This document shows positions 41,534 to 51,159 of a DNA stretch of 64,000 nucleotides, piece by piece. The first letter of the stretch is position 1. Every line of letters begins with the position of its first letter. The stretch spans positions 682,001-746,000 of the forward strand of contig MU839834.1 of assembly GCA_030411725.1 (NCBI GenBank), given 5' to 3'. Origin of the DNA: Echria macrotheca. Its lineage: Eukaryota > Ascomycota > Sordariomycetes > Sordariales > Schizotheciaceae. The notes under the pieces were generated by a model. That model ran no database searches. It had not been told where the DNA came from and was given only the letters and a program-made list of their open reading frames with translations. The position numbers and the translations under genes were made by a program.

Positions 41534-42023
41534 CGTGTTGCCTGTGTTTTACTTGGCTGTGTGTGTGTAAGTTTGGGTGGGCAACTCGATGGTCTGAGGT
41601 AGATGGGTACGGCGACGACGGAGAAGAGCGGAACCCCTTTTACGGGGTAGGGGACCATCGCGTGGGAGATTTGGTGGTTTATATAACACCGGGATGCCAC
41701 TGGAATACTGCCGGAAGATTGTGAACAGCGGTGGTGTTATCTAGTGGCGGATGTTGTATAAGCCGCAGTATTGGAGACGGAGAGTGGGTTGAGAAAGTGG
41801 GTGAACAATGGAATTGTCGGGACAAAGGGGTTGGAGTCTTTGTTTGGCCTGTACCCATCTCCCACAATGGACCTCTCCGGACACCAGACACTAGGCAATA
41901 TCATGTCGTTGTATGCCAGACACTAGGAAATATCATGTCGTCAGTGGGTATCAGTCTATTCATTCAGCACGGTATCTTATCTCTAGAACTACATCCCCAT
42001 CTCTTCATCCACATCACACCACA
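41534..42023. other. intergenic, amidoligase promoter
   Basis: This 490 bp lies between the amidoligase start and the end of the BTB gene, both on the minus strand. It holds a tandem imperfect repeat (41884-41941, separate entry). Otherwise nothing is seen. Confidence 0.5.
41884..41941. repeat. tandem 26-bp near-perfect direct repeat, period 32 bp
   Basis: The segments 41884-41909 and 41916-41941 match at 25 of 26 positions (CTAGGCAATATC versus CTAGGAAATATC) and are separated by six bases. The duplication lies about 350 bp upstream of the amidoligase start codon. Confidence 0.85.
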
Positions 42024-43257
42024 TCACGACAAATCCAAAAACGAAATCCCACTAACATCAACCCTCCTCCCTTCTTCCCCAACAGGCGAGATGATATCTT
42101 CCATCACCTCCTCTTCTTCTTCCTCCTCCTCTTCCGCCTCATTAATCCTCTTTTCGTATTTCTGTCTCTGTCTCTGTCTCTCCACCGCCCCCGGCGTCCG
42201 TATACGCGGCGGCAGCCCCGGCGGCGGCACAACCGATCCGCAATGATTATTACGGTGTTGCTCAAAAAAGTCGAGATGCGGACAGAGTCCCTCGCCGACG
42301 CTCGCGCGGTGCGAATGGAACGAGCACTGTCGAAACCCAAAAAAGCGCTCGCCGCTGCGCAGCTTGTTCATCGGCAGTCTGAGCTGCGGGTTCTTGATGC
42401 GTATGTCGGCCTTGGACTGGGCCATTTTGGAGAGGTGGATGCGGTAGTCCTCTGCTAGGGCTGGGTAGGCTGCGAATATCTTGTCCCAGAGGGCGTGGAT
42501 GTTGTTGTTTTTGTCGCTAGAAGTCCCACTAACTTCCCCTCCTCCTTGTTCGTGGGTTAGGGGAGACGAAGAAAGGGGCGTCATGTTACAACACGCCAGA
42601 CTCCAGGCCAACATGGCCACGGCCCACTTCCGCAGACGCACGGCGTGCGAGGCGTCGCATTCTTGGTAGAGATAGGCCACAAAGCGCGGGGACACGTCGA
42701 GGTCGCATCTGAGATAGAGGTCCTGTAAAGCGTCCATGGCGATGTCTTGGAGCGCGGGCAGGGAGATGATGGAGGCGAAGATGTGCAGGCGCGCGAGGGA
42801 CCAGCGGAGGGATTGGATCTGCGGGGAGTCGGACGGAACCGAAAAAGGGATGGCGCGGTCGATTAGACTGGCGAAGGAGCGGCGGTGGTGTAGCCAGAGG
42901 ACGAAGAGGGCGAACATGTCGGGGGATTCGGCGGGGAGCCACATTGTTTCTTCTTCTTCGTCTTCTTGGTCGATGTCTGAGGAGGTGGAGGAGGAGGAGG
43001 AGGAAGAAGAGGGGCCATTTTGGGTTGATGAGGAGGAAGAGGAAGACTCGAGGTGGGCGCGGAAGAAGGAGCTTGTTGAGCAGAGGAGTTTGCGGTTTAG
43101 GTGGAATTCGCGTTGTTGTTGGCCGACTAGGACGGTTACCCTGTTTCTTTTGTTAGATATCTAGTCGCGACAGGGAGAAAGGGGAGATGGGAAAAACCTA
43201 CATGTCGGGTCCGGACTGTTGCCGGATGGTTGGGATGTCTCCCCTCATTTTTGTCAT
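42024..43257 (-). CDS. BTB/POZ-domain protein with acidic C-terminus
   Basis: Fungal BTB protein, a possible Cullin-3 adaptor or dimerisation module. Two exons: 43257-43202 and 43140-42024 (390 codons). The 61-nt intron (GTAGGT...AACAG) joins SGPD-M to VTVLVGQQQREFHLNRKLL, the strand that starts a BTB fold; the core continues with FHLNRKLLCSTSSFFRAH. The fold is interrupted by a long Ser then acidic insertion (SSSSSSTSSDIDQEDEEEE) before MWLPAESPDMFALFVLWLHH, its later helices. Towards the end there is a CSFHSH...LCPHLDFFEQH cluster of Cys and His that could bind a metal. A run of nine Glu follows, then VMEDIISPVGEE. An alternative start is the ATG at 43248. Typical fungal BTB proteins lack the Cys/His part, so that end may be lineage-specific. 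Confidence 0.75.
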
Positions 43258-44500
43258 TTCTATATGCAGAAAGGTAGGTATATAAAATGAAATAAAATAA
43301 AAAGACAAGAAGAGAGAATTAAACACGGAAGAGGTCAACTCGTTCCGTGTGTTGTTGAGAAGGAGAAGGGGAGTGAGAGAGAAAGTGGGAATCTCGGAGA
43401 TCTAGAACGATCCCACCCAGGAGAAGAAAATCTCAAAATGAATCTACTTTAGAAAGAAGAGAGAATGTGTTTCCATTTTATCAAGGTAACAATCCCTATT
43501 GTTCACCCCTGAACCCTTGAACACCTTCCCTGGCTTGGTGTTTCGTCCCGTATCTTCCAAACCCCCTTGCATGGCACCCAGCAAATCCGACCCCGGTTTT
43601 TCGATGTCGTCCCCCGCCGTCCCCCCTGATTGAAACAACCCCACCTACACTACCTACCCACGTTTGCTGCCAACAGGTGTGATTTGAGTGAAACGAAACG
43701 TCAGGGAACGAAAAAAGGTGTTTGGTTTGGCGACCGGGTTCTTTTTCGTTATGGTCATGGTGAGTATACACAGTAGGTTTGGACCCGGTAAGGAATTTAG
43801 AGGTCGTCAACTGAGCATCCCTTACTTTGGATCTCTCATCACTGGATACATTGGCGGGAAAGACGGGAGTGGATATGCTGGATGTCAGGAGCTGTCACAA
43901 GTCGCAAGCCCCGAATAAAATGTTCAGTTCATCACATTCCCCAATAGAGAGGGAAGAAAGGAGGCTGGGCCGTGATCGATGCTGGGATGGATCCGGGATC
44001 TGCCCGCTCGCAGGTCGGCCCCCTGTCCACGATTCCCAGCCGGACCCCGGCCGCGTCTGCGGGGCACGCCCCGGACTGCCGAGCGAGCGGGCGCACACAC
44101 ACCAGCAGCAAATCGCGACCGCGTTTCGTCATCTGAGCGGCGTGTTTGACCTCATGTTGCTTATGTGCAAGAACACAGGGATTGTTTATAAGCGGTTACC
44201 AGCCATGCTGGGACAATGTGTTGTTTCTGAAGACCCGGCGAGGGGAAACCCTGGTAAGGTAGCCCGGAACCGGGACGGCGGATCCACGGCGCCGCTGGTG
44301 GGTAGTTAGCTAAGGTAGGTGGCGGCGGCCCCGGGAGTTGGGATGGATGGGTGATCCCTCCGGCATGCTCCATTCCTACCGACAACTGAGTCGTGATAAC
44401 TATCCACAATCCGGGCTTGTACGAGAGACTGGATTTCAACCTACCGCCGCTGACAATTCAAGAATTGAGCCTGGTAGTTAGGTATTACCAAGCAATTCAA

Positions 44501-44514
44501 CCTACCTAGGTAGG
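44501..44514. promoter_or_regulatory. palindrome CCTACCTAGGTAGG
   Basis: This perfect 14-bp palindrome, followed by another TAGG unit, is the longest example of the ACCTAGGT-core palindrome in the window. It lies far from both neighbouring start codons. Confidence 0.5.
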
Positions 44515-45185
44515 TAGGCATCCGCAGCACAATCCCATCTGTGTGTGTGTCCAGTGCATCGTGCCGTCTCAGACGACACGGACTGAATGCAACGGGTGGT
44601 GGGAGCGGGGAGCGGGCTGAAATGAACCAGGGAGGTTGCATCTTGCTTCGTTCTGGAGCTGAGAAACCGAATCCTGAATTGCTTACTGTTACGTCCCTCA
44701 TTTTTTTCCTTTTTCTTTGGATAGACTATTCTCTCAATCGCAATGTGAACTTGTCTCGTCCACACCAAGCTTTAAAAAAATTAGTGATAAGATCTTGTAG
44801 ACATGAGAAAAGACAGACGCTCGGAGACGCCGCTGCATTGCACTATCTGCAACTCTACTGAGCCTTATCGCCGATGGAACCACCACAACCCTCTCTCCCA
44901 CGACTTGCTTATGTGATCTATATTCCGTAAACATTTTTCCACTCGATTTTTTCCATACCAACAGAGAGAAACTAGCAACCGCGCCGGAAGCGACTCCGCT
45001 ATCTCTCCATGCCTATCCCGGACAAAAACCGTTGGAAATCCTTGATGGGAGTCGTTATCGACTTTGGGATCCATTCAAAAAGAGGGATATCATTTTCCCT
45101 CTCTCATGGCGGAAGACGCGATGTGACTGACGCCATTTTACAATATTTATTTATTTCCTTTCATGAGAAACTCAAAATGCATTGA

Positions 45186-45193
45186 TATAAAAG
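45186..45193 (+). promoter_or_regulatory. TATA box of the old yellow enzyme gene
   Basis: TATAAAAG occurs 172 bp upstream of the start codon and is followed by a CA/CT-rich leader. Clear TATA boxes are otherwise rare in this window, and in fungi they often mark inducible genes, which would suit an enzyme induced by electrophile or oxidative stress. Confidence 0.6.
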
Positions 45194-45364
45194 AGCTTGT
45201 TGCTCCCGATATCTCAAATAAATCCCATCGTTTTGAATCCACAAAGTCATCATCAAAACACATCCTTCACCGCGTGTGTCAACACACTACCAAACTGACC
45301 ACCCCCTAAATCCTCACCACCCCCAAAACATCACCATCTCCAACTCACCACCACCACCACCAAA

Positions 45365-46750
45365 ATGTCCTACAAACCCTCCCTCCACGCCCCAGGCGTC
45401 CCCTACTTCACGCCAATCCAATCCCCCCCAGCCGGCACCCCTCTTCCTTCTTCGTCCTCCCCTTCCAAAACCCCCACACTCTTCACCCCCCTAACCCTAC
45501 GCTCCCTCACCCTCCCGAACCGCTTCATAGTCTCGCCCATGTGCACCTACTCATCCCCCACCACCGGCCACCTAACAGACTGGCACCTCGTCCACCTCGG
45601 CGCGCTAGCCCAGCGCGGCGCAGCCCTAACCATCTTCGAGGCCACCGCGGTCACACCAAACGGGCGGATCACGCCGGCCGACGCGGGGATCTGGGACGAC
45701 TCGCACATCCCCCCCCTCCGGCGGGTAGTCGATTTCATCCACGGCCAGGGCCAGAAGGCCGGGATCCAGCTCGCGCACGCAGGCCGGAAAGCGAGCAACC
45801 TGAGCCCGCACGATCCGCTTTACGTCCGCGACAAAAATGACCTCGCGACCGAGAAAGACGGCGGCTGGCCGGCGGACGTGGTGGCGCCCAGCGCTGTTGC
45901 GTATTCGGACACGTTTGCTATGCCGCGGGGGCTGAGCGTCGAGGAGATCAAAGGACTGGTCGGGAGCTTTGCGCAGGCGGCCAGACGGGCTGTCGAGGCT
46001 GGGTTTGATACCGTCGAGATCCACGCGGCGCATGGATATTTGATCTCGGAGTTTTTGTCGCCTATTACGAATGTAAATCCATCCCCCTTTTGTTTTTGTT
46101 TATGTCGCCAGTTAAAGTTGAAAGTTTGAGTGTGTGGAGAAGAAAAAAAAAAGAAGGAAAAAAGCTAACAGGACATGCAAAAAAAGAAACGGACAGACGA
46201 ATACGGCGGCAGCTTCACCAACCGCACCCGTTTCCTGCTGGAGATCATCACCGCCGTGCGCGCCGTCATCCCGGACTCGATGCCGCTGCTCGTGCGCATC
46301 TCGGCGACCGAGTGGATGGGCCATCTCTTTGCTCCCCAAAAATCATGGGATCTCGAGCAGAGCATCCGGCTCGCGCTGATCCTGGCCAACAGCGGCGTCG
46401 ATTTGTTGGATGTCAGCTCGGGCGGGAACATGCCGTCTCAGCAGATCAACATGTATCCGCGCTATCAGATCGATCTGGCCGGCAAGATTCGGGACGCGCT
46501 GAGGGAGGCGGGCAAGGGCAAGAACACGGCGATGCTGGTTGGCGCGGTCGGGTTGGTTACCACGCCCGAGATCGCGAGGGATGTGGTTCAGGAGGATGAT
46601 GAGAACGACGGGACCAAAGCGCCGGCCGATGTGGTCTTTGTGGCGAGGCAGTTCCTCCGCGAGCCTGAGTTTGTCCTGAGGGCGGCGGATAAGTTGGGTG
46701 TCAAGGTGCGGTGGCCGGTCCAATATCTGAGGGCGGCGACGGGTTTTTGA
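45365..46750 (+). CDS. old yellow enzyme, YqjM-like NAD(P)H:flavin oxidoreductase
   Basis: FMN enzyme that reduces activated C=C bonds of enals, enones and nitro-compounds, usually in detoxification. Exons are 45365-46072 and 46187-46750 (423 codons); the 114-nt intron falls inside the conserved SPITN/KRTDEYGGSF motif. The TIM-barrel N-terminal strand RFIVSPMCTYSS contains the regulatory Cys (C60) typical of thermophilic-like, YqjM-class enzymes. The His pair that binds the carbonyl oxygen lies in EIHAAHGYL. FMN phosphate-binding residues lie near LVGAVGLVTTPE and VFVARQFLREP. No transit or signal peptide is evident; a Pro/Ser-rich extension precedes the barrel. The last intron bases are very A-rich, and the acceptor is the AAAAG directly before AAACGG. 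Confidence 0.92.
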
Positions 46751-46926
46751 TTTTCTTTTTCTTCTTCTCGTATCATGAGTACCCCCTAGACACATGGAAA
46801 GCGTAGCCTGAGATTCCCCAATAGATATATATGTATCCGATATTCATTATACTAGGTACCTAAAATATAAATCCCATAAAATATACCATCATAGGTATAA
46901 CAACAACTATCTATGAGAAAAGATAT

Positions 46927-48448
46927 TCACTTCTTCCCATTGCCCTTGAACCGCGCCCGCCTGGCCAGCTCGCTCTCGACAATGGCCCGGACGAGGTGCA
47001 GCACGAGCTCGCGGCCGACGGCGTAGTTCTTCTCGGAATTCTCGCACGGGACGTGGAAGAAGACGACGTTGCGCGGCGCGTTGGCCTTGGTCAGGTGGGC
47101 TAGACTGGAAAAGTAGATGAAGTCGCTGTGGTTGGTGGTTTGGGATTAGCTATTTTGCCTTTTTGGGGGAGGGAATAAACACGACTGTGTTCTCTCTCTG
47201 GTTTTCAGGGGCTCTAGAGGTCTGCACTCCCCCAAAAACAGCCCCAAATATGAGACCAGAGAAGAGAAGCAATCGGCATCCGATCTTGACACTTACCAGA
47301 GGTAGCGGCCGGCGTCCTCGGAGATTCGGATGTTGTGGTCTGGCTGCGGGTTTTGTCAGCTTGAGGTATATTTAATAATAAAATATGTTGACTGGGTGGT
47401 GTGTTGGGGTGTCGATAAGGGTTCTGGGTATGAGAGAGAAGTGTAAAGTGAACAAGCTAGAAAAAGAAAAAGGGGGTAAAAATGATATATGCAGGAGAAT
47501 AGAAACTGAGAAATAGAACTCGGCGTAAGATGAGTCGCAAGTCAACAACAACCTTCTCTTCCTCCCTCAAACCCTCCCCCATCCGATCACAAACAGAAAC
47601 TCGCGCAAAAGAAACAACAGAACAACAAAAAAAAGGAGCAAGACGAAGAACGAAAAAAAAAAAAGAACACACATTAGCATACCCCCTCCACCGCCCCAAA
47701 ACATCATCCAAGTCCAAATCCGTCTCAAGCTCCCCAGGCATCCCATACCAAACCCACCCCCTCCCCTCGCGCGCCCGCCGCTCCTGGTCCCTCAAAAACT
47801 CCCCGTCCACATCCTTCATCGCATACCCATCCCGGTGTCCCCTCCGCTCAATCTTATACACGGCCTGCGGGCCGGCCATGCCCATGTGGATCGCTATATC
47901 AATCTTCCGTTTCGCCCTCCCATCCCCATCCCCCGAGTTTGAGTTCGAGTTGTCGTCGAGATGCCATAGCTCGGGAACGAGCGAGCGGACGGTCTGGTAA
48001 TTCACTCTGATCGGTTCGGGGTGGACTAGGAGGCGGACTGGCGGGAGCTTAATGTTCTTGTTGGGTTCTTCTCCCTTTTCCTTTGGCGTCTTTTTCGATC
48101 CATCCTTCTTGTCCAGAGGGGGAAGGTAGGCCGGTAGCGAGCGGGCGATTTCCCAGGATGGGTTGAGTGGGTAGTCGGATTTGAAGGGCTTTTTGGAGGA
48201 GGGTTGTTTGTTAGTTTCTTCTTTCTCATCGTCTCTCTCTCTCTCTCTCACTCCCTCTCTCCCTCTCATCTTGAATGTTTGTATCATCACAAGATAAACG
48301 ACCAAAAAAAAAAAAAAAAATCGCCGATGAGAGACGCCTCACACCGACAGACAGACAGACGCTAGACAAAACTTACTCCGAACCCCGTAATCAGCACCGT
48401 CACCTCCTCCTCCTGCGATGTATCCGTATCCCTCCACGTAGATCCCAT
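46927..48448 (-). CDS. pyroglutamyl-peptidase I (peptidase family C15)
   Basis: Cytosolic cysteine peptidase removing N-terminal pyroglutamate. Four exons: 48448-48377, 48188-47673, 47343-47297 and 47125-46927 (277 codons), so no single open frame shows the whole protein. Splicing restores VLITGFGPF and NPSW (first and second exons), a central IHMGMAGP and KIERRGHRDGY with the probable catalytic Glu, then ISEDAGRYLCDFIY with catalytic Cys212, and VVFFHVP with catalytic His236. The codon for Cys212 is split by the third intron (TG in exon 3, C in exon 4). Introns are long for this genome (188, 329 and 171 nt). The end of exon 2 (donor GTGTGT, after RWRGYAN) is the least certain junction; a phase-2 GTATGC nearby does not keep the frame. 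The ends lie 176 bp from the convergent old yellow enzyme stop. Confidence 0.82.
48232..48249. repeat. (CT)9 microsatellite inside an intron
   Basis: This short CT repeat lies in the first intron of the pyroglutamyl-peptidase gene and is followed by further CTCT-rich sequence. Confidence 0.85.
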
Positions 48449-48865
48449 GGTTACTTCTTACCGTTATGATAGCACACCTGAAAAACACGAAAAATAAAAC
48501 AAAATCGATGTATTCACGCAACGAGACAAAAACCGTTGCATCACGTTGAGGTAGATGTTCACTCATAAATGCGGGGATTCCTCCGGTCAACCTCTTTCGG
48601 CCTGGATCAAGATATGCACGCCCAGTTGGAGAAGCACAGCAGCCATCACCACGCATTGTCTCAAATTCATCCACTGATCACGATTATTAAACCACACCGT
48701 TCCAGTCATGATAAACAACGCCCCCCAAAACTCCATCCCATTTCGCTAGCTTCCCAGACCCAGACTTAATGGAAAGCAGTGTTACAAGTGCCCCAAATCC
48801 GAAACCCGCATGGCAAATTCAGCCCGCCCAGCAGAAAAAACCAAACGCCGACTCCTCATCGTCCG
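48449..48865. other. intergenic between pyroglutamyl peptidase and cyclin genes
   Basis: The 417 bp contain the promoter of the peptidase gene on its left and the cyclin 3' side on its right. No additional gene or clear signal is visible. Confidence 0.5.
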
Positions 48866-50404
48866 CTATGAGCCCCTGATCTCGCCCTCGTCCTCGTCTA
48901 CCGTCCGCGCCCGCTTGACCTCCCGCTCGACATCCGAATCCAAGTCCATCTCGCTCTTCCTCTTCGAACTAGGCAGAACGGGTGACCTTAACCCGCCGCT
49001 CGCCGACGTCCTCTCATGAAGGGACAAATCATTGGCCGCCACCTTGAGAGCAGCGTCCGAATCGCCACGGCTCATCTGCGATGTCTTGGCCGCTTCCAAC
49101 TCGCCAGCTGCCCCGTCTTCATTCTTAATCACTGCGGGCTCCTCTTTCTTAATGATCACGGCCTCGTCCTTCTTATTCAACGCGGGCTCCTCTTTCCTGA
49201 TGTCCCCTTGTTCTGTCTTACCATTAAGCTGCGACGAGAGAAAACGAGGACTCTGCGTTCCGCGGTCCGTTCCAAAAGGCGTGCCGCCATTCGAATCCAT
49301 GTCGACATGTTCCCCTCTCCTGCGCGTGCTCTCCAGGTTGAACTCGGGCGACCCCGGCAGCTTCTTATCCTGCTTCCGTAGAGGGTTCTCTTCGTAGAAA
49401 TCGCACATGACGTTGATGGCCTTGCCAATAAGAGTCTCGTTCCCGCCCAGAACCCGCCACCAGGCTTCTCCGCGGACGTCGTCAATCTTAAGCCGTCTAA
49501 CCGCCGCGGCGAAATGGATGGAGCTAATGGCTATGTCGCGCGCCGTCATCAGCAGCGGCAGCACCGTAAGGGCGGCATCGTTGCAGAAAGCCCACGCAGC
49601 ATCTCGAGTGTCCTTATCGTGTATCATCTCGAGCTGCTCGAGTTGTTCGTACAGACGATTATATGGTACGTCGACCATCAGGTCAAACGTCAACATCTCG
49701 AGCATGACCTCCTCGTATGTCAGAATGCTGTCCCGCCACCGCCAGTATTCCTTAGATTGTTCATCGATGATGAGCTTTGCGTTCTTCTGTGCAACCCGGG
49801 CAACGGCGATAATAACATCCTTTGTTTTCCGGCAATTCTCTTCCGTCTTGTTGGCAAGAAACAGCGAGGTGGCTGCAATGTTCTGCAATGCGCGTCAGTC
49901 CATGTCATTGCCCCCCATGACGAAAAAACCTACGTAGTGGTGGATGCCGCCCTTCTCTTCAAAAATGCTGTATCGCATAAAGAACCGGTGGAAGAAGACG
50001 GCCGCGACCCAGAGCGTCGTCTGGGGAATGTGAAGCAGTATACCGGCCTGGTAGATGAAGTTGACGCCCTTGGTCCTCCGTAGACGCTCGTCGGCCAGCG
50101 ACAGCCCCTCTACGATGGCGGGCGTGCTGGCCACCTCGTCGGTCGTAAAAAACCATTGGCCGGGCGGTGCCTGTGTGGTGCGCTGCGGGCTGGCCTGCGG
50201 CGATGGCGCGCTTCGTCTCGAGTGCGGTCGCGGGGGAGATGTTCGCGAGCTGTGCGTCGGAGGGGAGGGGACGGCAGGAGGCACGTCGCGTCTCCGGCTG
50301 GGAGACTTGGACGGGCGATCCAGCAGGCTCGGCGGAGGCTTGGGAGGCAGAGAGGGCGGCTGGTAGCCCTCTCGCTGAGGTCGGTATCGGTCGATGTTGG
50401 ACAT
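48866..50404 (-). CDS. transcriptional cyclin, K/T family (Ctk2/Pch1-like)
   Basis: Partner of a CDK9/CDK12-type kinase that phosphorylates the RNA polymerase II C-terminal domain. Exons are 50404-49934 and 49882-48866 (495 codons), joined by a 51-nt intron (GTAGGT...TTGCAG) that links GGIHHY to NIAATSLFLANKTEENCRK. I start at ATG 50404 (MSNIDRYRPQ); the open frame extends to 50569 only with a non-ATG codon. A Pro/Ser/Arg-rich N-terminal arm of about 75 residues precedes WFFTTDEVASTPAIVEGLS, which resembles the cyclin K/T entry to the first cyclin box. The second cyclin box runs to about residue 310. The tail is Lys/Glu-rich with imperfect repeats of KKEEPAVIK type and ends in a nuclear-localisation-like region (SSKRKSEMD, REVKRARTVDED). 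Whether it is the Ctk2 or the Cdk9 partner is undecided. Confidence 0.85.
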
Positions 50405-51159
50405 GCTGGCAATTGCTCGGTAGTCCTCCCCGTGCGCCTTCAAAGAGGGTGCGCTATCCTCGCGGTCATTGGGAGCTACTGCAAGCGTGGTGGTTGCAGT
50501 GGGGTTGTGAAGCTGTTGGCAAAGCAGTCCCGGTGGAAAGTGGCTGCCCAGAGTCAAGGAATCGAACAAACCGGCTTGGATCCATTATCGCGACTTATCG
50601 CCAATCGCCCCATCACGTGATTGCGTCATTGGCCAGACTGACTTTGTTTGTTCCTTCTATTCACCTATTGTCTGCCAAGGTCCAATAGCATTTTATTGTG
50701 CATCTTTTGTTCTGGAGTATGAAAGTGAGCAGTCCCGCCTTCTCGTGATGATTTACAGGTTATCTATATATACTTTTCGCCCCGTGCTTCCTGCCATTCA
50801 AACGCACGCTAGTCATGTCTGCTCTGATGTTGGCGTCATGTATTCCGCGTCGCTCCTGCTTCCCAAGACTCGTGGACAGATTTCACTCAAATTTCAGTAG
50901 GCAGCTGTCAACACTACCGTGTATTCTTCAGGTACCACAATGGCTTAGCACGATCATATCCACCGCTGAAGCAATGAATGCGCCTTACTCCATAATCAAA
51001 CAGAACTGTCTCAATCACTACTTCCGACAAAACACCTGTCCAATGTCACACCGTCACAGGCCCACACTTTTTGGTGGTCCTGCTGTATTTCCCGGGTATC
51101 AATATTTCCTGTAGCAGCAATTCTAGTATACAGCTTCAACCGTGCGAATACCGCCGACC
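50405..51159. other. intergenic between cyclin and PRP4 genes
   Basis: This 755 bp holds the cyclin promoter next to 50405 and the PRP4 3' side. An AT-rich TATATATA patch occurs at about 50764-50771. The only open frame there (plus strand, 99 codons) has no recognisable domain. Confidence 0.5.

Larger units (their letters stand above)
43258..45364. other. 2.1-kb intergenic region, divergent promoters
   Basis: No protein gene is recognisable. The left part is the BTB-gene promoter. At 44501-44514 there is a 14-bp perfect palindrome CCTACCTAGGTAGG. A TATAAAAG element at 45186-45193 marks the promoter of the old yellow enzyme gene. Confidence 0.5.

Noticed and set aside
43096..43260. reading the BTB gene as starting at MWLPAESP (42944)
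   Set aside because: This would delete the first strands of the BTB fold. A spliced upstream exon restores VTVLVGQQQREF in the correct frame.
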